NCBI RefSeq assembly: GCF_035481675.1
Contig: NZ_JAYJJW010000001.1
Coordinates: forward strand, 868,001-932,000
Reading direction: 5' to 3'
From: Alteriqipengyuania_B sp035481675
GTDB taxonomy: Bacteria; Pseudomonadota; Alphaproteobacteria; Sphingomonadales; Sphingomonadaceae
Length of the DNA: 64,000 nucleotides
Below the pieces are notes generated by a model, which saw only the letters and a program-made list of their open reading frames with translations, was not told the origin of the DNA and made no database searches. Below, piece after piece: positions 33,948-42,051 of the stretch (position 1 is the stretch's first letter; each line of letters starts with the position of its first letter). Position numbers and translations under genes: made by a program.

Positions 33948-35600
33948 ATGAGCGAAAACCAGACCGCGGCCGCCCTCCTCGTCGACAGCCTGATCGAACA
34001 GGGCTGCGACCGCATTTTCACCGTGCCGGGCGAAAGCTTCCTCGCCGTGCTCGACGCGCTGCACGACCGCGACGCGATCGACGTCATTACCTGCCGGCAG
34101 GAAGGCGGGGCAGCGTTCATGGCCTGCGCGGACGGAGCGATGACGGGTCGCCCCGGCATCTGCTTTGCCACCCGCGGTCCGGGCGCGACCAACGCCAGCA
34201 TCGGCGTGCATGTCGCGATGCAGGATTCGCAGCCGATGGTCCTGTTCGTCGGCGATGTCGGCCGCCCCATGCGCGACCGCGAAGGTTTCCAAGAGATCGA
34301 CTTTCCCGCCTTTTTCGGCCCCATCTGCAAATGGGCCGCGCGGATCGACGATCCCGCCCGCGTGCCCGAATATATCGCCCGGGCCTATGCCACGGCCATG
34401 AACGGTCGCCCCGGCCCGGTGGTCCTCGCCGTGCCGGAAGACATGCTGGTGGAAGAGGTCTCCGGCGCGCCGCGGCCGATGGTCACCCGCCCCGCACAGG
34501 CCGCCTGTCCCGACGCGATGGGTGCGGTGATGGCGATGATCGGCGATGCGGCCTCCCCCGTTGCGATCGTCGGCGGCGCAGGGTGGAACGCGCGAACTCG
34601 CGAATATTTCACCCAGTTCGCTGAACGGATCGGCCTGCCGGCCGCCACCGCCTTCCGCCGGCAGGACGCGATCCCGGCCAGCAGCGCGGTCTATGCAGGC
34701 GCACTCGGCTACGGCCCCAATCCCAAGCTGGTCGAACGCGTGAAGAACGCCGACCTCCTCCTCGTGGTCGGTGCCCGGCTGGGCGAAGCGACGACCGACG
34801 GTTACACCGTCGTCACGCCCGACCATCCCGGCCAGATCCTGATCCACGTCCACCCCGATCCGGAAGAGCTCGACAGCGTCTATCGCGCCGATCTCGCCCT
34901 GTGCTGCGACACGGCCGAGTTCGCCGAAACCGCGGCGCTGTGGGATGACGACATCCTGTCCTTCGATGCCGGCGCGCAGGCCAATCGCGAATGGTCGGAA
35001 TGGGCGACACCGCAGCCGGGCGAAGCAAAGCTCGATCTCGGCATGGCGGTGGGTGCGATGGTGGAGCATTGGCCGGAAGATACGATCGTCTGCAACGGCG
35101 CGGGCAATTTCGCCGGCTGGTGGCATCGCTTCTGGCGCTATCGAGCGCACCCTTCCCAGTTGGCCCCCACCTGCGGCGCGATGGGCTACGGCGTGCCCGC
35201 AGCGGTTGCCGCCGCGCGCCGTTTCCCGGACCGGCAGGTCGTCGCGGTGGCGGGTGACGGCGACTTCCTGATGAACGGGCAGGAACTGGCGACCGCCGCG
35301 CAATACGGCCTCGACCTCACCGTCATCGTGGTCGACAATTCAGCCTACGGCACGATCCGCATGCATCAGGAGCGCGAGCATCCCGGCCGCATTTCGGCCA
35401 CCACTCTCGCCAATCCCGATTTCGCGGCTTTCGGCAAGTCCTTCGGCGCATGGTCGGCCCGCGTGGAAACCACCGAGGAAATGCTGGCCGCGCTGGAAGA
35501 AGCGCGTGGACACACCGGCCTGCGCCTCATCCATGCCGTCACCGATATCGAGTATATCGCCGCATCCGGCGCAACGGTCAGCGGGCTGCGCAGCAAGTAG
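33948..35600 (+). CDS. Thiamine pyrophosphate-dependent enzyme (acetolactate synthase-like)
   Basis: 550 aa with the usual three domains: N-terminal PYR domain with the cofactor glutamate E52 in TCRQEGGAAFMA, a central Rossmann domain (residues 190-325), and a C-terminal PP domain with AGDGDFLMNG and the asparagine in VVDNSAYG. Not an obvious IlvB: no paired small subunit gene and divergent substrate regions. Candidates are oxalyl-CoA decarboxylase-, benzoylformate decarboxylase- or ALS-like activities. Followed by a strong terminator. Confidence 0.85.
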   Translation: MSENQTAAALLVDSLIEQGCDRIFTVPGESFLAVLDALHDRDAIDVITCRQEGGAAFMACADGAMTGRPGICFATRGPGATNASIGVHVAMQDSQPMVLFVGDVGRPMRDREGFQEIDFPAFFGPICKWAARIDDPARVPEYIARAYATAMNGRPGPVVLAVPEDMLVEEVSGAPRPMVTRPAQAACPDAMGAVMAMIGDAASPVAIVGGAGWNARTREYFTQFAERIGLPAATAFRRQDAIPASSAVYAGALGYGPNPKLVERVKNADLLLVVGARLGEATTDGYTVVTPDHPGQILIHVHPDPEELDSVYRADLALCCDTAEFAETAALWDDDILSFDAGAQANREWSEWATPQPGEAKLDLGMAVGAMVEHWPEDTIVCNGAGNFAGWWHRFWRYRAHPSQLAPTCGAMGYGVPAAVAAARRFPDRQVVAVAGDGDFLMNGQELATAAQYGLDLTVIVVDNSAYGTIRMHQEREHPGRISATTLANPDFAAFGKSFGAWSARVETTEEMLAALEEARGHTGLRLIHAVTDIEYIAASGATVSGLRSK

Positions 35601-35613
35601 CGCGCACAAAAAG

Positions 35614-35645
35614 AAAGAGCCGCCTCCCGAAAGGAGCGGCTCTTT
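35614..35645 (+). terminator. Terminator after the TPP enzyme
   Basis: Hairpin with arms AAAGAGCCGC(C)TCC at 35614-35627 and GGAGCGGCTCTTT at 35633-35645; 13 bp with a single bulged C and a short CGAAA-type loop. The T run is inside the 3' arm and the following bases are CCGTTG, so it is a plausible but not perfect intrinsic terminator. Confidence 0.65.
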
Positions 35646-35760
35646 CCGTTGAAACCGAACGGTCGGCAGAAGCGGTATCGCCGGACGCGTCTAACGGTTT
35701 CAATCGATCAACGCGCACCCTGACCGTTGGTTTCCGCGCGCGCATTCGGTTCGTCGCAAA

Positions 35761-36174
35761 TTACACGCCGGCCAGCGACATGATCACGGACCATTCCTCC
35801 GGCTTGATCTCCGCCACAGACAGGCGGGACTGGCGCACCAGTTCGCAATCCTCCAGCGCGGGTTCGGCCTTGATCTGCTTCAGCGTGACCGGGCTCGGCA
35901 GCTTCGTTTTCGGCTTCACCTTCACGGCGGCCCACTTGCCGGTCTCGTCCGTCGGATCGGTGATGCCGGCCACGCTCACCTCGCAGATGCCGACGATCTC
36001 CAGCCCTTCGCGCGAATGGTAGAAGAACGCCTGGTCCCCTACTTCCATCGCAGCCAGGTTGTTCTTCGCGCGGTGGTTGCGAACGCCGTCCCACGTGCCT
36101 TCCTTTTCCGCGACAAGATCGTCCCAGCTGTACTTGAACGGTTCGGATTTCAGCAGCCAGTAGCGTTTCGCCAT
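35761..36174 (-). CDS. EVE domain protein
   Basis: 137 aa, almost all EVE domain: KRYWLLKSEPFKYSWDDL, TWDGVRNHRAKNNL, FFYHSREGLEIVGICEV and the C-terminal PEEWSVIM. EVE domains are PUA-related and bind modified DNA or RNA bases; the role of the stand-alone protein is unproven. Two adjacent ATGs (36177 and 36174) follow AGGAG; the second has the better spacing. Divergent from the GGDEF-EAL gene. Confidence 0.88.
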   Translation of the reverse strand: MAKRYWLLKSEPFKYSWDDLVAEKEGTWDGVRNHRAKNNLAAMEVGDQAFFYHSREGLEIVGICEVSVAGITDPTDETGKWAAVKVKPKTKLPSPVTLKQIKAEPALEDCELVRQSRLSVAEIKPEEWSVIMSLAGV

Positions 36175-36269
36175 CATATCTCCTCACGCCCGGGCGGGCG
36201 GAAAGCTCGTGTTAACCAGAATTTCAATTCCTTGCGCGATATCCTGCGGACACGTGCAAGGGGGTACGA

Positions 36270-37958
36270 TTGAGCGGTTCTCAACCGACTACGGATGACG
36301 CCATGGCCCGTTCCGCCAAGCCGGAACAGGGTGATAAGCGCGATTTCATCACCTTTGGCATCGCCATTGCGGCCATCATCCTGTTCGTCGGCACCGCCGG
36401 ACAGGTGCTGGCGCAGACCGTGAAGAACGTTCTCGGCCAGGCCCCCGCCCCCGATCCGCTGCTGCTCAACGCCGTGATCCTGAACGTGGCGCTGATTATC
36501 CTCGTGTGGCGCCGCTACCGCGAATTGACCGCAGAGATCGAGCAGCGCCGCGAGGCCGAAGCGCTCGCCCGCCGCCTCGCAGAGACCGATCCGCTGACCG
36601 GTTGCCTCAATCGCCGCAGCCTTTCCGCCGCCGGTGCCGCACTGCTACAGGCGGCTGCGGGCGAGCGACGATTGGTTGCGGCGATGATGCTCGACCTCGA
36701 CCATTTCAAGGCCATCAACGACCTGAACGGGCACAAGGTCGGCGACCAGGTGCTTGTCGAACTCGCCCGCCGCATCCGCGGCGTCATGCCGGCCGATGCG
36801 CTCGTCGCCCGCCTCGGCGGGGACGAATTCGCCTGTTTCATGCGTTTCGACGCGCGCAGCCGCGAGGCGGTTGATCGGCACGCCGCGGCATTGCTCAAGG
36901 CCATATCCGCGCCGGTGGTGATCGACGGGCTGGAAATCGACATCAGCACCTCGATCGGGATCGCCGCAAGCGACGGCCTCGAAGGGGCATCGCTCGACGA
37001 ATGCCTGTCGCAGGCCCTCGTCCACCGCGCCGATATAGCCATGTACCAGGCCAAGAAGGCCGGCCGGGCCCAATTCGCTTGGTTCGAACCGGCGATGGAA
37101 AACGAACTGCGCTTCCGCAACGAGCTGGAAGTCGGCATCCGCAACGGCGTGCGCGAGGGCCACTTCAAGCCGTATTACGAAAGGCAGATCGATCTCGCCA
37201 CAGGCGACCTCATCGGTTTCGAGATGCTCGCCCGGTGGGAATCGCCCGACATGGGCCTCGTCGGGCCCGACATCTTCATCCCCATCGCGGAAGAAATGGG
37301 CATCATTTCGGAAATGTCCGACCGTCTGGTGGAGCAGGCGCTGGCCGACGCTGCCGGGTGGAGCGAGCACCTGACGCTGTCGATCAACGTCTCGCCGGTC
37401 CAGCTGCGCGATCCGTGGTTCGCGCAAAAGCTGCTCCAGCGCCTCCACGCCGCGCATTTCCCGCCGCAGCGGCTGGAGGTGGAGATTACCGAAAGCTGCC
37501 TCCACGAAAATCTGGAAGTCGTCCGCACGGTCATCGCCAGCCTCAAAAACCAGGGCGTAAAGATCAGCCTCGACGATTTCGGCACCGGCTATTCCAGCCT
37601 GTCGCAATTGCGCAGCCTGCCGTTCGACCGGATCAAGATCGACCGCAGTTTCGTGAGCGGCGTCGACGGCGACGAGAACGCCGCCACCATCGTCGAATCC
37701 ATCGTCCAGCTCGGCCAGGGGCTGAACCTGCCGATCACCGCGGAAGGCGTTGAGAACGAGGCAATCCTCGGCTTGCTCCGCGGCATGGGCGAGATGAAGG
37801 CGCAGGGCTATCATTATGGCCGCCCTGCCGATGCGGCTGCGACGCGCGACTGGCTGGCGAGCCAGGATCTCGTGGTCCCTGCCGCCGAGCTCGAGGCGCT
37901 GACCGCCGACGAGGCGGCCCGGGCTGCCGAGACGGAGCCTGCGCGCCGCACCGGCTGA
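36270..37958 (+). CDS. GGDEF-EAL c-di-GMP turnover protein
   Basis: 562 aa. Two membrane helices near the N terminus (about 27-47 and 67-84), a GGDEF domain with intact GGDEF in ARLGGDEFAC and an EAL domain whose signature reads EML in GFEMLARW. Other EAL residues are in place: SINVSPVQL, EITES, DDFGTGYSS, KIDRSF and QGYHYGRP, so phosphodiesterase activity is likely. No RxxD inhibitory site precedes GGDEF. The start is TTG at 36270, preceded by AAGGGGG; an internal ATG at 36303 lacks a ribosome binding site. Membrane-anchored, with no periplasmic sensor domain of note. Confidence 0.92.
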   Translation: MSGSQPTTDDAMARSAKPEQGDKRDFITFGIAIAAIILFVGTAGQVLAQTVKNVLGQAPAPDPLLLNAVILNVALIILVWRRYRELTAEIEQRREAEALARRLAETDPLTGCLNRRSLSAAGAALLQAAAGERRLVAAMMLDLDHFKAINDLNGHKVGDQVLVELARRIRGVMPADALVARLGGDEFACFMRFDARSREAVDRHAAALLKAISAPVVIDGLEIDISTSIGIAASDGLEGASLDECLSQALVHRADIAMYQAKKAGRAQFAWFEPAMENELRFRNELEVGIRNGVREGHFKPYYERQIDLATGDLIGFEMLARWESPDMGLVGPDIFIPIAEEMGIISEMSDRLVEQALADAAGWSEHLTLSINVSPVQLRDPWFAQKLLQRLHAAHFPPQRLEVEITESCLHENLEVVRTVIASLKNQGVKISLDDFGTGYSSLSQLRSLPFDRIKIDRSFVSGVDGDENAATIVESIVQLGQGLNLPITAEGVENEAILGLLRGMGEMKAQGYHYGRPADAAATRDWLASQDLVVPAAELEALTADEAARAAETEPARRTG

Positions 37959-38033
37959 CAGCCTGCCGTCCGGCCCCAGCTATACTCCCCACAGCTTTAC
38001 TGGGGCGCGCCCGCCCCCTAATGCCCGGCAGAC

Positions 38034-38843
38034 ATGCGGGTTTCCTTCACCAAGATGCACGGCCTCGGCAACGATTTCATCGTGCTCGATGCGCGCGAGC
38101 AGGCGCTGCCGCAGCTGACCGAGAAGCTGGTCAGTTCGCTGGCCGACCGGCGCACCGGCATCGGTTGCGACCAGCTGATCGTGCTGGAGGATACGGACGA
38201 GGCCGATGTCCGCATGCGCATCTTCAACAGCGACGGCGGCGAAGTGGAAGCCTGCGGGAACGCGGCGCGCGCCGTGTCCCTGCGCGAAGGCAAGCCTGCG
38301 CGCATCCTGACCCAGGGCGGCATAATCGACGCCGTCCCGGCCGATCGCGGCGCGCGGATCGACATGGGCAGCCCGCGGTTCGAATGGACGCAGATCCCGC
38401 TTGCCTATGCGATGGACACCGCCTCCATGCCTGTCGCCTGGGGCGAACTCGAAGCGCCGGTCGCCGTCAACGTTGGCAACCCGCACGTCATCTTCTTCGT
38501 GGACTACCTCGGCGCGGTGGAGCTCGGCAGGCTCGGCCCGATGATCGAGAACGACCCGCTTTTTCCCGAGCGGGTGAACGTCAACGTGGCGCAGGTCATG
38601 GATCGGCGGTCGATCCGCCTTGCCGTGTGGGAACGCGGCGCGGGTCTCACCCGCGCATGCGGCACAGGCGCCTGTGCGACGGCGGTCGCAGCGGCGAAGC
38701 GCGGCCTTACGGAGCGCAGCGTGACGGTGCGCCTGCCGGGCGGCCCGCTCGACATCGAGTGGACGGGCGAGGACCGGATCATGATGTCCGGCCCGGCGGC
38801 GGAGAGCTTTCGCGGCACTTTCGAGGCGGGCGACTACGCATGA
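38034..38843 (+). CDS. dapF: Diaminopimelate epimerase
   Basis: 269 aa. Interconverts LL- and meso-diaminopimelate for peptidoglycan and lysine. Both catalytic cysteines are present: C74 in EACGNAAR and C209 in RACGTGACAT. N terminus FTKMHGLGNDF is the family start. The gene overlaps mtaB by ATGA and begins the operon dapF-mtaB-ftsY-ispZ. Confidence 0.97.
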   Translation: MRVSFTKMHGLGNDFIVLDAREQALPQLTEKLVSSLADRRTGIGCDQLIVLEDTDEADVRMRIFNSDGGEVEACGNAARAVSLREGKPARILTQGGIIDAVPADRGARIDMGSPRFEWTQIPLAYAMDTASMPVAWGELEAPVAVNVGNPHVIFFVDYLGAVELGRLGPMIENDPLFPERVNVNVAQVMDRRSIRLAVWERGAGLTRACGTGACATAVAAAKRGLTERSVTVRLPGGPLDIEWTGEDRIMMSGPAAESFRGTFEAGDYA

Positions 38844-40015
38844 GCGCGCATGTCGTCACCCTCGGTTGCCGCCTGAACCTGGCCGAAAGCGAGCGGATCC
38901 GCGTGATGTTCGCCGCCGAGCCGGGCGAAGTCGTCATCGTCAACAGCTGCGCGGTCACCAGCGAAGCGGTGCGCCAGACGCGCCAAGCGATCCGCAAGGC
39001 CCGCCGTGCCCAGCCGGATGCGCGGCTGCTTGTCACCGGCTGCGCCGCCGATATCGAGCGCGAAAGTTTCGCTGCGATGGACGAAGTGGACGGGCTCGTC
39101 GCCAACAGCGCCAAGCTCGATCCGCGCAGCTGGAACCTGCCGCCGGCGCAAACGCCGCCAGCGCCAACGAAGACCCGCGCCTTCATCGCCGTCCAGAACG
39201 GCTGCGACCATGCCTGCACCTTCTGCGTCATCCCGCAGGGCCGCGGTACCAGCCGCTCGCTGTCCGTGGCGCAGGTGCTGCGCGAAGTCGGCGCGCACCT
39301 GGCGCGCGGCGCGCAGGAGATCGTGCTCACCGGGGTAGACCTGACCAGCTGGGGCGAGGATTTGCCCGGCGCGCCCGGACTAGGGGTGCTGGTAGAAGCT
39401 ATCCTGGGCGAATATCCCGCCCTTCCCCGCCTGCGCCTCTCCTCCGTCGACGGCATCGAAATCGACCCGCTGCTGTTCGACCTGATCGCGGGCGAAGCGC
39501 GGGTCATGCCGCAATTGCACCTGTCGCTGCAGCACGGTCACGACTTGATCCTCAAGCGCATGAAGCGGCGGCATGGCCGGAGCGACGCTGTATCGCTGGT
39601 GGAGCGGCTCAAGGCGCGGCGGCCGGAGCTGGCCATCGGCGCAGACCTGATTGCCGGCTTCCCGACCGAGACCGACGCGCACCACGCGGCGAACCGCGCG
39701 ATCATCGAGGAACTGGACATCGTCCACGCGCATGTCTTTCCCTACTCCGCCCGCCCCGGGACGCCTGCCGCCCGGATGCCGCAAGTGGACGGTGCGACCA
39801 TCAAGGCCCGCGCTGCCGAATTGCGCGAGACGGCTGCGAAGGTTCGCCAGGCATGGCTCGGCTCGCTCGTAGGCCAGCCCCTGGCCGTGCTTGTCGAAAA
39901 GGACGGCACCGGCCATGCAGCGAACTTCGCCCGCGTCCGCGCGCCGGAAGGTGCCGTACCGGGCACCGTCATGACCATCATCCCCACCCGCCTCGACGAA
40001 GGACTGCTTGCATGA
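38840..40015 (+). CDS. mtaB: MtaB-type tRNA methylthiotransferase
   Basis: 391 aa radical SAM methylthiotransferase that modifies t6A37 to ms2t6A in tRNA. First iron-sulfur cluster cysteines C10, C37 and C68 in the N-terminal domain; radical SAM CxxxCxxC at C122, C126 and C129 (GCDHACTFC). The last 60 residues are TRAM-like. Length and layout match MtaB rather than MiaB. Coupled to dapF and ftsY by 4-bp overlaps. Confidence 0.92.
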   Translation: MSAHVVTLGCRLNLAESERIRVMFAAEPGEVVIVNSCAVTSEAVRQTRQAIRKARRAQPDARLLVTGCAADIERESFAAMDEVDGLVANSAKLDPRSWNLPPAQTPPAPTKTRAFIAVQNGCDHACTFCVIPQGRGTSRSLSVAQVLREVGAHLARGAQEIVLTGVDLTSWGEDLPGAPGLGVLVEAILGEYPALPRLRLSSVDGIEIDPLLFDLIAGEARVMPQLHLSLQHGHDLILKRMKRRHGRSDAVSLVERLKARRPELAIGADLIAGFPTETDAHHAANRAIIEELDIVHAHVFPYSARPGTPAARMPQVDGATIKARAAELRETAAKVRQAWLGSLVGQPLAVLVEKDGTGHAANFARVRAPEGAVPGTVMTIIPTRLDEGLLA

Positions 40016-40947
40016 GCGACGCCGCCGACAATACCGGCTGGACCGACCGCGTTTTCGGGGGGTTCAAAAAGACTTCCGAACGCCTGTCCGGCAACCTCGC
40101 CGGCACGGTCGGGAACACGAAGCTGGATGACGCCACGCTCGACGAGGTGGAGGACGCGCTGATCGTGTCCGACCTCGGCCCGTCCGCTGCCGGCCGCATC
40201 CGCGCCAAGCTGGCCGAAAAGCGCTTCGGCTCGACCATCACGGAGCGCGAGCTGAAGGAAGCCGTGGCTGAGGAAATCGCCGCCATCCTGCGCCCTGTCG
40301 CAAAGCCGCTGGAAGTCACGGCGTTCCCCCGCCCGCAGGTGATCCTGGTGATCGGGGTCAACGGATCCGGCAAGACGACCACGATCGCCAAGCTCGGCCA
40401 CCTTTTCTACGAAGACGATTACGAGGTCATGCTGGCTGCGGGCGACACGTTCCGTGCCGCCGCCATCGAGCAACTGGCGGTGTGGGCCGACCGCATCGGC
40501 GCGCCGCTGATCCGCGGGCCGGAAGGCGGCGATCCGGCCAGCATCGTGTTCGACGCGGTCAAGGCCGCGACCGATGTCGGGACCGACGCGCTGATCGTCG
40601 ATACTGCCGGGCGGCTGCAGAACAAGCGCGAGCTGATGGACGAGCTCGCCAAGATCCGAAAGGTCCTCGGCCGGCTGAACCCGGAAGCGCCGCACGACGT
40701 GGTGCTGGTGCTCGATGCCACCAACGGCCAGAACGCGCTCGGCCAGATCGAGATTTTCCGCGAGGTTGCGGGCGTCACCGGCCTTATCATGACCAAGCTC
40801 GACGGCACGGCGCGCGGCGGCGTGCTGGTTGCGGCGGCCGAGCAGTTCGGCCTGCCCATCCACGCCATCGGCGTCGGCGAAGGGATGGACGACTTGCGCC
40901 CCTTCGATCCGGACCTGGTCGCGCGCGTCATTGCAGGGGTGGCATGA
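40012..40947 (+). CDS. ftsY: Signal recognition particle receptor FtsY
   Basis: 311 aa SRP GTPase that docks SRP-ribosome complexes at the inner membrane. The N-terminal acidic A region is short (N domain begins about residue 15). P loop GVNGSGKTTT at 115-124, VDTAGRLQNK, TKLDGTARGG and the closing GVGEGMDDLRPFDP are all present. Overlaps both mtaB and ispZ by ATGA, so translation of the operon is tightly coupled. Confidence 0.97.
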   Translation: MSDAADNTGWTDRVFGGFKKTSERLSGNLAGTVGNTKLDDATLDEVEDALIVSDLGPSAAGRIRAKLAEKRFGSTITERELKEAVAEEIAAILRPVAKPLEVTAFPRPQVILVIGVNGSGKTTTIAKLGHLFYEDDYEVMLAAGDTFRAAAIEQLAVWADRIGAPLIRGPEGGDPASIVFDAVKAATDVGTDALIVDTAGRLQNKRELMDELAKIRKVLGRLNPEAPHDVVLVLDATNGQNALGQIEIFREVAGVTGLIMTKLDGTARGGVLVAAAEQFGLPIHAIGVGEGMDDLRPFDPDLVARVIAGVA

Positions 40948-41597
40948 TGGCCGACGACACGAAGAAGCAATCCGCCGGGTCCAGCTGGATCAACGTCGCG
41001 GTCGATTACGGGCCGCTGCTCGTATTCTTCCTCACCTACCGCTATTTCGCGCCCGACGGCAGCGATCCGGTGGGCGAAGTCTTCGCCGTGGTGCGCGGGA
41101 CCGGCGCTTTCATCGTCGCGGCGCTGGTCGCGCTCGCTGTGTCGAAATTCCGCCTCGGCAAGATCAGCCCGATGCTGATGCTCTCGACCGTGCTGATCGT
41201 GGGCTTCGGCATGCTGACGATCTTCCTGGGCGATCCCTTCTGGATCCAGATCAAGCCGACCGCGATCTATGCCTTCTTCGCCGTCGCGCTGCTGGTGGCC
41301 TATGCGCGCGGCAAGGCGCTGCTGAAATGGGCGCTGGAAACCGCATTCGAGGGTCTTTCCGACGACGGATGGCTGAAGCTGTCGCGCAACTGGGGCATAT
41401 TCTTCATCGCGCTGGCGCTGCTGAACGAGGCCCTGCGCCATTTCCTCAGTTTCGAAGACTGGCTGGCGGCGAAACTGTGGGTGTTCCTGCCTCTGACGTT
41501 CCTGTTCACCTTCACGCAGATCCCGATGCTGTTGCGGCACGGGCTGGACGTTGGACAGGAAGACGATGTCGTGAAGGACGAGCCGCCTACGGGCTGA
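40944..41597 (+). CDS. ispZ: Inner membrane septation protein A (IspZ/YciB)
   Basis: 217 aa with about five to six membrane helices. Family landmarks: DYGPLLVFFLTY, FWIQIKPT, LSDDGWLKLSRNWGIFF and the N-E-A-L-R in LLNEALRHF. Needed for normal septation in some bacteria; biochemical activity is unknown. ATG at 40944 overlaps the ftsY stop (ATGATG lets two starts compete). It converges with the hypothetical gene at 41587 and overlaps it by 11 bp. Confidence 0.9.
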   Translation: MMADDTKKQSAGSSWINVAVDYGPLLVFFLTYRYFAPDGSDPVGEVFAVVRGTGAFIVAALVALAVSKFRLGKISPMLMLSTVLIVGFGMLTIFLGDPFWIQIKPTAIYAFFAVALLVAYARGKALLKWALETAFEGLSDDGWLKLSRNWGIFFIALALLNEALRHFLSFEDWLAAKLWVFLPLTFLFTFTQIPMLLRHGLDVGQEDDVVKDEPPTG

Positions 41598-42009
41598 CCG
41601 TGCGATAACGCCGCGCGATCGCCAACTCGCGGGCACGCCCTGCCGCGGGAATGAGCGAAACAGCGCCGGCAGCGGACAGCAGGAGCGCTGCCGTGACATA
41701 ATTCGCGCGCAGGGCCTGTTCCAGCGCATGGTGCCACCACAGGTAAGCCGCTGTCGTGCCCACGAGGGCAACGATTATGCTGGCCAGCCAAAGCGGCGTT
41801 CGGCGCAGGAAGAGGACATAGATCGTCGCCGTGACCGCCGTCGGGATGAATCCCGTCAGGTAGATCATCGTAAGCAAAGTCTTCAGGCCCAGCAGCAGGC
41901 CCAGTCCGGCTATGCCGAGCGTCAGGATAACAAAGAAGCTGTAGCCGAGCGGGGGCAGAAGCAACGCGCACAAGGCGACGAAACAGGCTCTCTCGGCGGC
42001 GGCGATCAT
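41587..42009 (-). CDS. Hypothetical four-helix membrane protein
   Basis: 140 aa. Four hydrophobic stretches: residues about 8-28, 33-62 (split), 70-90 and 104-122, with short loops and a basic C terminus (RARELAIARRYR). No family that I recognise. The ATG at 42009 gives a natural membrane-protein N terminus. It overlaps ispZ by 11 bp and lies 43 bp after the kup stop in the same direction, so it may be co-transcribed with kup. Confidence 0.6.
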   Translation of the reverse strand: MIAAAERACFVALCALLLPPLGYSFFVILTLGIAGLGLLLGLKTLLTMIYLTGFIPTAVTATIYVLFLRRTPLWLASIIVALVGTTAAYLWWHHALEQALRANYVTAALLLSAAGAVSLIPAAGRARELAIARRYRTVSP

Positions 42010-42051
42010 GCGGCCTCAATAGCCGCAGATCCGTTAAAAACCTAGCTGCGC

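Noticed and set aside
38866..40947. A 693-residue open frame as an ftsY with a very long N terminus
   Set aside because: The upstream half is mtaB in a wrong frame and is Arg/Ala-rich; FtsY starts at the ATGA overlap at 40012.
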